NCBI GenBank assembly: GCA_050733695.1
Contig: JBOHTO010000148.1
Coordinates: forward strand, 1-64,000
DNA from: JBOHTO01 sp050733695
GTDB taxonomy: Bacteria > Gemmatimonadota > Gemmatimonadetes > Gemmatimonadales > Gemmatimonadaceae
Direction: 5' to 3'
Length of the DNA: 64,000 nucleotides
Part shown: piece by piece, positions 51,577-60,011 of the stretch
Position numbering within the stretch: position 1 is the stretch's first letter
How the letters are laid out: each line of letters starts with the position of its first letter
Translations under genes and position numbers: made by a program
Notes under the pieces: generated by a model
The model's input: only the letters and a program-made list of their open reading frames with translations
The model's database searches: none
What the model was told of the DNA's origin: nothing

Positions 51577-52827
51577 TCAGTGAAAGCTGGTTCTGGCGCT
51601 ACTGGTCGCAGCGTCACCTGGAATGGAGCGCGCGGGAGGGCGCACGGGAAGGCGCATGTGAAAAGCGCTCCCCCCCCCTCCCTCTCCCTCGCTCTGCACC
51701 CATATGCGGCCACCATGCGATTCGATGACCAGCCGGCAGAAGGCGAGTCCGAGTCCCGAGCTGCGCACGCGTGGAATATTTGGCGTCTTCACCTGCTCGA
51801 ACTTGCGGAAGATGATCTCATGGTACTGTGGCGGGATGCCGGGCCCGTTGTCGGCCACGGTCAGCAACACGCCATCGGTGTCCCTGCGCGCGCTCAAACG
51901 CAGCGCGACTGCTCGCGCGGAATGCGTGAGTGCGTTCTGGATGAGATTGCCGAACACGCGCTTGAGCAGCGCCTTGTCGGCTTCGAAGACGGGGACATCG
52001 TCGGCAACATCGATCGTGCTGCTCGCACCTTCCTGCTGAAAACGCACTGACCATTCGTGTGCGACCTCCGCCAGGAGAGCAGCCGGCGCCACGGGCGCCA
52101 GATCGAGCGCCAGCGTCGCTTCCTCGAGACGGGCGACCTCGAGGAGGTCATCGATGAGGGCGAGCAGGTCCTCCGATTTACCTTCCGCGTCCACAAGCGC
52201 CCTGCGCTGGCCGTCGGTGATCGCGCCGAAGTCGCCATCGATGACCATCTCCAGTGCTGCGAGCACGGATGTGAGTGGCGTCTTGAGGTCGTGGACGATC
52301 ATCTTCATGAGATCGTCCTTCACCTTTTCCAGCTCCCGCAGCTTGCGGAAACTCTCCTCCAGCGCGTCGGTCGCAGCCTTCAGGCGAAGGAGACTGCGTA
52401 CGCGCGCACCGAGCACCAGGCGGTTGTGCGGCTTGGTGAGAAAATCATCGCCGCCTGCCTCGATGCCCTTCACGCGATCCGTCGTGTCGTTGAGCGCGGT
52501 GACGAAGATGACCGGGATGCGGGCCGAGCGCGGGTCGCGCTTTATCCGGCGGCAAACCTCGAACCCCGTGGACCGGTCATCCACACCAAGGTCACCGGCC
52601 GGCATCGACACATCGAGGATGCACAGATCAGGCGTCTCCGCGAAGCAGAGCGCGAGAGCCGAGGGTCCGTCGTACGCGGCAATCGTGCGGAATCCCAGCG
52701 TGTGAAGCTGGTCGAAGAGCAGCTCGACGTTCGTCGCCACGTCGTCGGCGACCAGGACGACAGGCGCACCGGGCGGCGGCTCGTCGGCGCCGGCCGAATG
52801 CTCGAACGGGTGGCCGTTATCGGACAT
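51577..52827 (-). CDS. Hybrid REC-histidine kinase
   Basis: 416 residues from ATG 52827. An N-terminal receiver has the phospho-acceptor Asp72 ('LCILDVSMP') and 'TKPHN'. A short linker leads to the dimerisation helix with His179 ('MIVHDLKTPLTSV') and then a HATPase_c domain ('NLIQNALTHS', 'DNGPGIPP', 'SSGLGLAFCRLVIESHGG'). There is no membrane helix, so it senses a cytoplasmic signal or receives phosphate through its receiver. The response partner is not encoded beside it. A run of nine G in the coding strand lies near the 3' end. Confidence 0.92.
   Translation of the reverse strand: MSDNGHPFEHSAGADEPPPGAPVVLVADDVATNVELLFDQLHTLGFRTIAAYDGPSALALCFAETPDLCILDVSMPAGDLGVDDRSTGFEVCRRIKRDPRSARIPVIFVTALNDTTDRVKGIEAGGDDFLTKPHNRLVLGARVRSLLRLKAATDALEESFRKLRELEKVKDDLMKMIVHDLKTPLTSVLAALEMVIDGDFGAITDGQRRALVDAEGKSEDLLALIDDLLEVARLEEATLALDLAPVAPAALLAEVAHEWSVRFQQEGASSTIDVADDVPVFEADKALLKRVFGNLIQNALTHSARAVALRLSARRDTDGVLLTVADNGPGIPPQYHEIIFRKFEQVKTPNIPRVRSSGLGLAFCRLVIESHGGRIWVQSEGEGGGGSAFHMRLPVRPPARSIPGDAATSSARTSFH
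51670..51678 (-). repeat. G9 homopolymer within the kinase gene
   Basis: Nine consecutive C on the plus strand (51670-51678) are nine G in the coding strand, inside a Gly-rich stretch after the ATP-binding domain. Preceding GAGGGAGAGGGA runs add further G-triplets, so the coding strand here could form a G-quadruplex. Such runs can slip during replication. Confidence 0.8.
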
Positions 52828-52833
52828 TCCGGA

Positions 52834-53964
52834 TCAGGGACGGACGGTGACCGCCATGCTCAGAATCCACGAACGCTCGCGCCGATCGCCGTCGTCCGAC
52901 CGCGTCACTCGCTGCAGGCCGATGTCAATGTTCGACCTGTTTCCGCGCAGCGGTATGCCGAAGCCGGCTGCGAATCCGCGCTCGCCCACCTGCGAGCCCG
53001 TGGAGCTGAATGGGAGCGTGCGCCAGCGACCGCCTGCGCGCAGCGGAAGCGTTACGCCGAATATTCGGGGTCCTTCGAGCTCCGCGCCGAGTCCGAACTC
53101 GCGGGTATCGTAGGCCGTCGCGGCACCCGTCCCGAGTTCCTGCATGGAGGACCATCCCTGCCACTCGTATCGGACCGCGATTGCGGCCCCGCTGATCCCG
53201 GAATAGCCCACCGAGGCGCCGATGCGATCGGGCACACCGGCCGCGGTGCGTTCCTCGTCGTCGATGTAGGTGGTGAGATCACGACCGAGCCGCGCGGAAA
53301 GGGCGAGCGCCAGGTTCTCGACGGGGCTCCACAGCACTCCGGCCGATGCCGCGGTGCCACCGTACCCGATCTGCGATGTCTCGCCAAATGATGCGAAGCT
53401 CGAATCGTCGAAGACGCGTCCGACGAATATGCGGTTCTCGCCCGTGAGTGCGTGCAACCCCACGCCGAACCGGAGGCGATCAGCGACTCGCCAGCCGATC
53501 CCGAGCCGGAGATCGTTGATCGCACCTTCGCTGCGGAACGTCTCGATCGACGTCACCGTCTCGCCCGCGACTATCTCCTCGGTGCGCACGCTGGTCGCCG
53601 ACGTGCGATCCAGAAAGGTTGCTACCGAAAGGCCGAGCGTCAGCCGCGATCCGGCTGGAATCCCCACCATGACCAGGGGGAAACGAACAACACGCGATCC
53701 CCCTTCGGCATCGCCGACGAATACACGCCGGAACTCCGGCGCGTACTCCACGTAGAGCGCCGCCGGCCCCCAGTTGGCCAGCGTGGCGGGATTGATCGGT
53801 GTCTGAGGATCCAGCTCCGCGAAGGCACCGCCCGTTGCGAGGGCGCGCGCGCTGAGATGGCCCGGTGGAAAGCCGAAACCCTGGCCGCTCAGCGTTCCCT
53901 GAGCCAGGGCCAGCACCGGCGCCAGGGCCAGGAGCAGCGCCGCCCCTATCGACATGTTCATCAT
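52834..53964 (-). CDS. Outer-membrane beta-barrel protein (PorV/FadL-like pattern)
   Basis: 376 residues from ATG 53964, overlapping the upstream lipoprotein stop as ATGA. A signal peptide (about 1-21) is followed by 'GFPPGHLSARALATGGAFAE' and 'PINPATLANWGPAALYVEY', a pattern shared by OmpP1/FadL- and PorV/PorQ-type barrels. Alternating strands continue to the C-terminal 'SWILSMAVTVRP'. Function unknown. It is paired with a lipoprotein in the nucleoside-salvage run. Confidence 0.75.
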   Translation of the reverse strand: MMNMSIGAALLLALAPVLALAQGTLSGQGFGFPPGHLSARALATGGAFAELDPQTPINPATLANWGPAALYVEYAPEFRRVFVGDAEGGSRVVRFPLVMVGIPAGSRLTLGLSVATFLDRTSATSVRTEEIVAGETVTSIETFRSEGAINDLRLGIGWRVADRLRFGVGLHALTGENRIFVGRVFDDSSFASFGETSQIGYGGTAASAGVLWSPVENLALALSARLGRDLTTYIDDEERTAAGVPDRIGASVGYSGISGAAIAVRYEWQGWSSMQELGTGAATAYDTREFGLGAELEGPRIFGVTLPLRAGGRWRTLPFSSTGSQVGERGFAAGFGIPLRGNRSNIDIGLQRVTRSDDGDRRERSWILSMAVTVRP

Positions 53965-55247
53965 GGAAGCCCGAAACCCACGCGCGGAATGTAGGTGAGT
54001 CGAAGCCGCGGCCTCAGATCGGCGGCAGCCTCGCTCGAGTAGAACCGGAAGGAGCCCGGAAGGGTGCCTTCCGATTCCGTGAAGAGCACGATCGCGCGCG
54101 GTGTCTCCTCCGGATCCTGTGACAACCAGATTCGAAGCAGATTGACGATGTCGAGCACCTGCACGTCGCTGTCGTCCGGGTCGATCACGAGCGAATCCAC
54201 GCGGATGCCGGTAACGAAGAAGAGCGAAGCCTTGGCCGGATCCGTCACGCTCGCGTTCGCGGTTACCAGGGCTGTCCGGACGACGATGTCATCGAATCCG
54301 GGGCCGCCGAACCCCGGAACCGGCGTGAGCAGGAGCTGGGCGCGAACAATGGTGGTCGAATCCAGAACGGACGACGGAAGATCGAACCGAAGGTATGTGC
54401 GTCGGCCGGGGAGCCCACCGACAATCAGCTCGTCCGCTCCCGGCGGCGGCGTTCCATCGAGCACGATCGTGTAGTCCGCCAGATTGCGAGCGAGGTCGGG
54501 ATCCGCCTCCGGCGTCGCCGAGCTGACGGCCACCGAATCCAGCAGGATCGTGTCGGGCACGGCATCGAAGACAAGCTGGGCAGACCGCTGGCCCTCGGCC
54601 GTGCCGATCCGAAGCTGCACGGACTCGCCCAGCGCACCCGAGGCCGCAATGCCGATTCTGAGTGCAGAATCGCCCTCGATCGCGTCGAGCAGAGCCGAGT
54701 CGGAGAGCGGAATGTGGATCGAGTCCGCGAAGGCTGCCGAGGAGAGGCGGTCGCCGGCGATCCTGGCGCCACCAATGCGTCGCTCGGGAACGAACCGCGC
54801 CGCGAGATCCGCCGCCACCGTGTCGGTGGTCGGCCCCGAAACTTCGTAGACATCGAAGAGCACAGTGTCGGGGAGGACGGCCCCCGTCGTGTCGGCGCGA
54901 AGCGCGATGTAGGCGGTATCGATCGCGGTGATCGGTTGGGTGGTCGTGTCGTCGGCGACCGGACGGTAGCGTGTCGGAAGATCATCGAAGCGAAGAATCA
55001 CGTGCGTCTGGACGGTGTCACCCCGCGACGCGAGGAGGGCGAAGCCCTCCGATCCGAAGGGTGGTATTCCGGTGAAGGACGTGTCGATGACGATCGGCGA
55101 TATGGTCGTATCGCGCAACGGGATGTTCTGATCGGGACAGAGGATCGGACATCCCTCCCCGCTCTCGAGATCCTCACTGCAACCGGTCGCGACCATGATG
55201 CCTGCGATCGCCACCAGGCCGAAATATCCATGCAGGACAAACTTCAT
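53961..55247 (-). CDS. Large hypothetical lipoprotein
   Basis: 428 residues from ATG 55247, overlapping cdd by 4 nt. The signal peptide ends with 'GIMVATGCSED', a lipobox. The mature protein is rich in beta strands and Asp/Thr ('VILRFDDLPTRYRPVADDTT', 'RTYLRFDLPSSVLDSTTIV') and resembles DNRLRE-type adhesive or stalk domains in its 'RFDLP' repeats. No enzyme motif is visible. It probably works with the barrel encoded next. Confidence 0.7.
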   Translation of the reverse strand: MKFVLHGYFGLVAIAGIMVATGCSEDLESGEGCPILCPDQNIPLRDTTISPIVIDTSFTGIPPFGSEGFALLASRGDTVQTHVILRFDDLPTRYRPVADDTTTQPITAIDTAYIALRADTTGAVLPDTVLFDVYEVSGPTTDTVAADLAARFVPERRIGGARIAGDRLSSAAFADSIHIPLSDSALLDAIEGDSALRIGIAASGALGESVQLRIGTAEGQRSAQLVFDAVPDTILLDSVAVSSATPEADPDLARNLADYTIVLDGTPPPGADELIVGGLPGRRTYLRFDLPSSVLDSTTIVRAQLLLTPVPGFGGPGFDDIVVRTALVTANASVTDPAKASLFFVTGIRVDSLVIDPDDSDVQVLDIVNLLRIWLSQDPEETPRAIVLFTESEGTLPGSFRFYSSEAAADLRPRLRLTYIPRVGFGLP

Positions 55248-55654
55248 CGGGAGTCCATGGTGTTGCGCGTAAAGGGTGACGGCAGCAGCTCGGAGAGCCG
55301 CCAGCGCGCCTCGACACCATCGCTCGTGACGGCGACGATCTCGAGGGCCGGCGCGAACTCCGCGAGCACCTGCCTGCACAGCCCGCAGGGCGGGGCCGGC
55401 TGGTCCGACCCGGTTGCAACCACGAGAAGCTCGAAGTCCGTCACGCCGCGAGCCACGGCTGCTGATAGTGCACCGCGCTCCGCGCAGATGGTCGCGCCGA
55501 ACGAAGCATTCTCCACGTTGCACCCGCTGTCGATTCCGCCGTCGGCAGCGAGCAGGGCGGCACCAACGCGATATCCGGAGTAGGGCGCGTAGGCGCGCTC
55601 CCGCACGGACTGCGCGGCCCGGCTCACGCGCTCGAGAACAGGAGCACCGGTCAC
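55244..55654 (-). CDS. cdd: Cytidine deaminase
   Basis: 136 residues from GTG 55654, which overlaps the deoB stop as GTGA. Zinc ligands and the catalytic Glu are in 'TICAERGAL' (Cys57-Ala-Glu59) and 'PPCGLCRQVLAEF' (Cys90, Cys93). The N-terminal 'YAPYSGYRVGAALL' is the family's substrate loop. It deaminates cytidine/deoxycytidine for pyrimidine salvage, in keeping with deoB upstream. Confidence 0.95.
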   Translation of the reverse strand: MTGAPVLERVSRAAQSVRERAYAPYSGYRVGAALLAADGGIDSGCNVENASFGATICAERGALSAAVARGVTDFELLVVATGSDQPAPPCGLCRQVLAEFAPALEIVAVTSDGVEARWRLSELLPSPFTRNTMDSR

Positions 55655-56820
55655 GCGATCGCGACCTCGCGCAGGAACGAGGATCCGCAGCCGCGATATC
55701 CGCTTCCCAGCCACTCCGCTACTGTCGCACCGAGATCGCCGAATGTATTCCGCCGCCCCAGCGAGCAGGGACGCACCCGCTGGCCCACCGCGAGCAGCGG
55801 CACGCATTCGCGGGAATGGTCAGTGGAGGCAGTCGTAGGATCGTTCCCATGGTCGGCGGTGATGAACAGCAGATCGTCCTCGCGGAGAGCGGAGCGGAGC
55901 GCCGGCAGCGCCCCGTCGAAATCGCGCAGGCCACGGTAGAACCCCGCGATGTCGTTTCGGTGCCCGTAGAGCTGGTCGAAATCTACAAGGTTGGCGAACA
56001 GCAGCCCACCATCGCCTTCGCGGAGCCAGGCGAGGATCGCGTCCAGCCCGGCCTGATTGTCGCTCGTGTGCACGGCCTGGATCCCGCGCCGGGCGAAGAG
56101 GTCGTCCACCTTTCCGACTCCATGGCGGGGAATCCCGGCAGCCGCGAGCGCGTCGAGCAGCGTTTCCGAGGGCGGTGCGAGTGCGTAGTCGCGCCGGTTA
56201 CCGGTGCGCGCATAGGAACCCTCTCGGCCCTGGAACGGCCTGGCGATCACGCGCGACACATCGTGCGGAGCCACGAGCATTTCGCGCGCGATCTCGCAGG
56301 CTGCATGCAACTCTGCGAGCGGGACGATGCTCTCGTGGGCGGCGATCTGAAACACGGAGTCGGCCGAAGTATAGAGTATCCATGCGCCGGTCATCTCGTG
56401 CTCCGCTCCGAACCGGGCGATGATCTCCGTGCCGCTGCCGGCGACGTTCCCGATGATGCGCCGTCTGGTGCGCCGCGAAAACTCGAGCAGGATCTCCGGC
56501 GGGAATCCGTCCGGGTACGTGGGGAAAGGGCGCTGCAGCAGGATGCCCGCTATCTCCCAGTGTCCGGCGGTGCTGTCCTTTCCCGCCGAGCGTGGGAGCA
56601 TGAGGCCGAATGCGCCTTCGGGTTGCGCCGCAGCGGCCACTCCCGCGATGGCCGCGATGTTGCCGAGCCCGATGCGCTGGAGGGCCGGGAGCGCCATGCC
56701 GCCGACCGCACGCGCCGTGTTGCCGAGCGTGTCGCTGCCCTCATCCCCGTACTCGGCGGCGTCCGGGGCGGCACCCGCCCCGACGCCGTCGAGTACGAGG
56801 ATGATCGCGCGTCGTTTCAC
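55651..56820 (-). CDS. deoB: Phosphopentomutase
   Basis: 389 residues from GTG 56820, seven nt after the alr stop. Alkaline-phosphatase superfamily motifs are 'IILVLDGVGAGAAPDA' (metal Asp), 'DSTAGHWEIAG' (phospho-Thr), 'SADSVFQIAAHE' and 'DLLFITADHGNDPTTASTDH'. It interconverts ribose-1- and ribose-5-phosphate, linking nucleoside breakdown to central carbon. No nucleoside phosphorylase is seen here. Confidence 0.95.
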   Translation of the reverse strand: MKRRAIILVLDGVGAGAAPDAAEYGDEGSDTLGNTARAVGGMALPALQRIGLGNIAAIAGVAAAAQPEGAFGLMLPRSAGKDSTAGHWEIAGILLQRPFPTYPDGFPPEILLEFSRRTRRRIIGNVAGSGTEIIARFGAEHEMTGAWILYTSADSVFQIAAHESIVPLAELHAACEIAREMLVAPHDVSRVIARPFQGREGSYARTGNRRDYALAPPSETLLDALAAAGIPRHGVGKVDDLFARRGIQAVHTSDNQAGLDAILAWLREGDGGLLFANLVDFDQLYGHRNDIAGFYRGLRDFDGALPALRSALREDDLLFITADHGNDPTTASTDHSRECVPLLAVGQRVRPCSLGRRNTFGDLGATVAEWLGSGYRGCGSSFLREVAIA

Positions 56821-56827
56821 CGCCGTA

Positions 56828-57949
56828 TCACCGGGCTCCCGCGTATACGCGCGGAAGCCGGCCGCGGAGCCCGGTGAGCAGCTCATATGGCGATACATCG
56901 GCCGTTCGGGCCACGGTGGCAACATCGAGGGTCGTATCGCCATCCGCCCCTGTCAACGTCGCCACGTCACCGATCTCGCATGCGACATCGGTGACATCGA
57001 TCATCGTCATGTCCATGGTCACCACCCCGGCGACTGGCGTTCGACGGCCGCGGAGAAGCACGGTGCCGCGGTTCCCGAGTGCGCGGCGATACCCATCGCC
57101 GTAGCCGATGCCAAGCGTCGCGATGCGACGCCGCCCGACGGCGCGGTAGGAGGCGGAATAACTCACGGTTTCGCCGTCTTCCACCCAGCGCACGGCGATG
57201 ACGCGCGCGCGAACGCCCACGACCGATTCGGGCTGGAGCCTCGCGCCATGGCCGCTGCCAACGCCGTAGAGAAAGATCCCCGGCCGGATGAGATCCCACC
57301 TGGACGGCGCCTTGCGCACCGCCGCCGCGCTGTTCTCGGCGTGCAGCAGTGGCGGGCGCGCGGGCATGGCCTGCACGGCGAGGTGAAAGCGCTGTGCCTG
57401 CACTTCGTACGATTCGTCGTTGCGCTCTGCGGAATGGAAGTGCGTGAACGCACCCTCGGGTGGAAATTCACCGAGCAGGCCAGCCAGTGCGCCGACGGCG
57501 TCCCAGCGCAATCCCGCGCGACTCATACCCGTGTCGATCGCCAGATGCCACGCCGCGGTACCGGCGGCCTCGCGGGACTGTCCGTCGGCAGCCGCGACGG
57601 ATCGCCAGCGCGTGATCGAATCGGCGTCGCCGAGCGTCGGCGTGAGGCGGTGCTTGTGCGCCGCGGCGAGGGCGTCGGGCAGCAGTGGCGAGAAGACAAC
57701 GATCGGGCGATCGATTCCCGCCTCGCGGAGCTCGGCTCCCTCCTCGACGGTGGCCACGCCGAACCCCCACGGCTCCAGCGACTCGAGCGCCGGCGCCACC
57801 TGGAGCGCGCCCGCGCCGTAGGCATCTGCCTTCACCATCGGACACAGTGCGGCCCGCGAGTGGCCGGCGAGCGCCGCCGCGTTTCGCCGTAATGCGTCCA
57901 GGTCGATCTCGACCCAGGCACGCGCGGTGTCTCCGAGTTGACGCGTCAT
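56828..57949 (-). CDS. alr: Alanine racemase
   Basis: 373 residues from ATG 57949. PLP binds Lys40 in 'CPMVKADAYGAGA', and the second-base Tyr lies in 'VSYSASYRAVG'. The family's 'GMSRAGLRW' and 'SRWDLIRPGIFLYGVGS' are present. It makes D-alanine for peptidoglycan. It is the first gene of a 12-gene run that reaches 44675, and its likely -10 lies only 13 nt before the ATG. Confidence 0.95.
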   Translation of the reverse strand: MTRQLGDTARAWVEIDLDALRRNAAALAGHSRAALCPMVKADAYGAGALQVAPALESLEPWGFGVATVEEGAELREAGIDRPIVVFSPLLPDALAAAHKHRLTPTLGDADSITRWRSVAAADGQSREAAGTAAWHLAIDTGMSRAGLRWDAVGALAGLLGEFPPEGAFTHFHSAERNDESYEVQAQRFHLAVQAMPARPPLLHAENSAAAVRKAPSRWDLIRPGIFLYGVGSGHGARLQPESVVGVRARVIAVRWVEDGETVSYSASYRAVGRRRIATLGIGYGDGYRRALGNRGTVLLRGRRTPVAGVVTMDMTMIDVTDVACEIGDVATLTGADGDTTLDVATVARTADVSPYELLTGLRGRLPRVYAGAR

Positions 57950-57968
57950 TCGCCGGGCGGGTAGTATA
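57938..57968. promoter_or_regulatory. Overlapping divergent promoters for mazG and alr
   Basis: For mazG (+): TTGACG at 57938-57943, 18 nt, then TAGTAT at 57962-57967. For alr (-): TATACT on the minus strand at plus 57963-57968 with only a weak -35 (TTGCAT at plus 57986-57991, 17 nt away). The two -10 elements overlap in the near-palindrome GGGTAGTATACCC. The mazG -35 lies within the first codons of alr. Confidence 0.5.
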
Positions 57969-57985
57969 CCCGGCCGGGGGCCACC

Positions 57986-58768
57986 ATGCAAGACAAACAA
58001 TCGCTTGATGATACGCTTGCGCTCATGCGCGATCTCAGAGTGCGCTGCGAGTGGGATGCCGCGCAGTCGCACGAATCGCTGCGCCCGTATCTGATCGAGG
58101 AGGCGCACGAGCTGGATGAGGCCATACGCAGCCGTGACGACTCGCGCATGCGCGAGGAGCTGGGCGACCTGTTGCTACAGGTTCTCTTTCACGCAACGAT
58201 AGCGGAGGAGCGGGATGCCTTCGACATCCACGACGTGGCCGGCGCGCTGATCGGGAAACTGAGGCAACGACATCCGCATCTGTATGAAGACGGAGAGCGC
58301 GAGCCGTGGGAGCGCATGAAGGCCGCGAAACGCGAATCCATCGAGGATGGACTACCCGCGGGGCTGCCGGCGCTCCACCGCGCCCACCGCCTGCAGGATC
58401 GTGCAGCCGGAGTGGGCTTCGACTGGCCCGATCTGGAGGGACCGGCCCGCAAGGTCGAAGAGGAGTTGCTGGAGGCCCGGGAACAGATCGCCGCCTCGCC
58501 CGCGACCTTCAATGCCGCTGGCGCGCCGGTGTTCGACGGACGCCACGATCGAATCGAGGCGGAGCTCGGCGACCTTCTCTTCGCCGTGGTGAATCTGTGT
58601 CGCAAGGCAGGCGTGCACGCATCGCTCGCCCTGGACCGCGCGAATGGCAAGTTCGCTCGGCGGTTCCGGGAGGTGGAACGCCTTGCCGCCGAGCGCGGGC
58701 TGACAATGAGCAGCACGGAGCTGGAGATTCTGGACGGGATGTGGGATGAGGCAAAGGCCGCCGAGTAG
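57986..58768 (+). CDS. mazG: Nucleoside triphosphate pyrophosphohydrolase MazG
   Basis: 260 residues from ATG 57986. The full-length two-domain MazG hydrolyses (d)NTPs to NMP and PPi and in E. coli lowers ppGpp. The first domain shows 'CEWDAAQSHESLRPYLIEEA' and the metal helix 'ELDEAIRSRDDSRMREELGD', then 'RHPHLYED'. The second has 'KVEEELLEARE' and 'RIEAELGDLLFAVVNL'. It is divergent from alr. Confidence 0.93.
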   Translation: MQDKQSLDDTLALMRDLRVRCEWDAAQSHESLRPYLIEEAHELDEAIRSRDDSRMREELGDLLLQVLFHATIAEERDAFDIHDVAGALIGKLRQRHPHLYEDGEREPWERMKAAKRESIEDGLPAGLPALHRAHRLQDRAAGVGFDWPDLEGPARKVEEELLEAREQIAASPATFNAAGAPVFDGRHDRIEAELGDLLFAVVNLCRKAGVHASLALDRANGKFARRFREVERLAAERGLTMSSTELEILDGMWDEAKAAE

Positions 58769-58826
58769 TCCGCGGTGCACGCGGGCTCGCGGTGAATGCG
58801 GCCGAACGCAAACCATGGAGACACGC

Positions 58827-59954
58827 ATGACATCGCACAGCGGTCGCCGGTTGGGGATTGCAGTCGTTCTCACGGCGGCCGCGCTCACGCGCGCTCCCGC
58901 CCTCGCAGCGCAGGTCATGGCGGGCTACGCGGTCGCAGGCGGATCGGTGGAACACGCCGGCGCGATCGCGCGGGCACGCGCGTTCATCGCGGACAGCATG
59001 GCGAAGGCGAACGTGCCGGGTGTGTCGGTCGCCGTGGCCATCGACGGTGAGATCGTCTGGTCCGAGGGATTCGGTTTCGCAGACGTGGAGCAGCATGTAC
59101 CGGTGACGCCGCTCACGCGACTGCGCATTGGAAGCGTGTCGAAGTCATTGACCGCCGCGGCTGTCGGGCTTCTCGTGCAGGAGGGGCGATTGGACCTGGA
59201 CGCACCGGTCCAGCGGTATGTGCCGTCGTTCCCGCGCAAAGGACACGAGATCACCACCCGGCTCGTCGCCGGTCACCTCGCCGGCATCCGTCACTATCGT
59301 GGCGATGAGTTCCTCAGCCAGCAGCACTACGACAACGTTCTCGCCGGACTCGCGATCTTCCAGGATGACAGCCTCCTCTCCGAGCCGGGCACGCGCTTCT
59401 CGTACTCGACGTACGCATGGAACCTGGTGAGCGCGATCGTGGAGGGTGCGGCGGGAGAGCCATTCCTGACGTACATGCATTCGCGTGTGCTGGAACCACT
59501 GGGAATGCGGCATACGGTCGCCGAGCATCCGGACAGCATCATCGAGTATCGCGCGGACTTCTATACTCTGCGCGACGGCGAGGTGATCAACGCGCGTTAC
59601 GTGGACAACAGCTACAAATGGGCGGGCGGCGGCTTTCTGTCCACGACCGAGGATCTCGCTCGCTTCGGCACCGCGCACCTGGAGCCCGGGTTTCTCGAAC
59701 AGGCGACGCTTTCGACGCTGTTCACCTCGCAGCGGACGCGCGATGGCGAGGCAACGGGCAACGGCATCGGCTGGTTCGTGGGCACCGACGACGCCGGCCG
59801 CGACATCGTCTGGCACAGTGGTGGCTCGGTGGGTGGCACCGCCTATCTCATTCTCTATCCCGAGCAGCGCGTCGTCGTTGCAATGCTGGCGAACGCCGAT
59901 GTGTCGTTCGTCGGATCGGCGCGGCGCGTGGCCGGATACTTCTTCGCGCAATAG
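58827..59954 (+). CDS. LACTB-like serine beta-lactamase/penicillin-binding family hydrolase
   Basis: 375 residues from ATG 58827, preferred over ATG 58815 because GGAG at 58817-58820 is well spaced. A signal peptide (about 1-29) implies export. The catalytic SxxK is 'IGSVSKSLTA' (Ser103, Lys106), the Tyr motif is 'FSYSTYAWNL' (Tyr193) and the third motif is 'WHSGGSVGG'. The segment 'YVDNSYKWAGGGFLST' closely recalls the animal mitochondrial protein LACTB. It is probably a periplasmic peptidase or esterase; beta-lactamase activity should not be assumed. Confidence 0.88.
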   Translation: MTSHSGRRLGIAVVLTAAALTRAPALAAQVMAGYAVAGGSVEHAGAIARARAFIADSMAKANVPGVSVAVAIDGEIVWSEGFGFADVEQHVPVTPLTRLRIGSVSKSLTAAAVGLLVQEGRLDLDAPVQRYVPSFPRKGHEITTRLVAGHLAGIRHYRGDEFLSQQHYDNVLAGLAIFQDDSLLSEPGTRFSYSTYAWNLVSAIVEGAAGEPFLTYMHSRVLEPLGMRHTVAEHPDSIIEYRADFYTLRDGEVINARYVDNSYKWAGGGFLSTTEDLARFGTAHLEPGFLEQATLSTLFTSQRTRDGEATGNGIGWFVGTDDAGRDIVWHSGGSVGGTAYLILYPEQRVVVAMLANADVSFVGSARRVAGYFFAQ

Positions 59955-60011
59955 ACGGGGTGGGGGCTTCCGGCTCCTGCGATGAGGAGGGCGGCGGTTA
60001 CCCGCTCCGCG

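Noticed and set aside
58827..59954. Calling the serine hydrolase an antibiotic-resistance beta-lactamase
   Set aside because: SxxK and HSG motifs are shared by many peptidases and esterases, and the LACTB-like segment argues against a resistance enzyme.
59955..60011. Terminator between the serine hydrolase and asnS
   Set aside because: Only a weak 5-bp CTCCT/AGGAG stem without a T-tract is visible.
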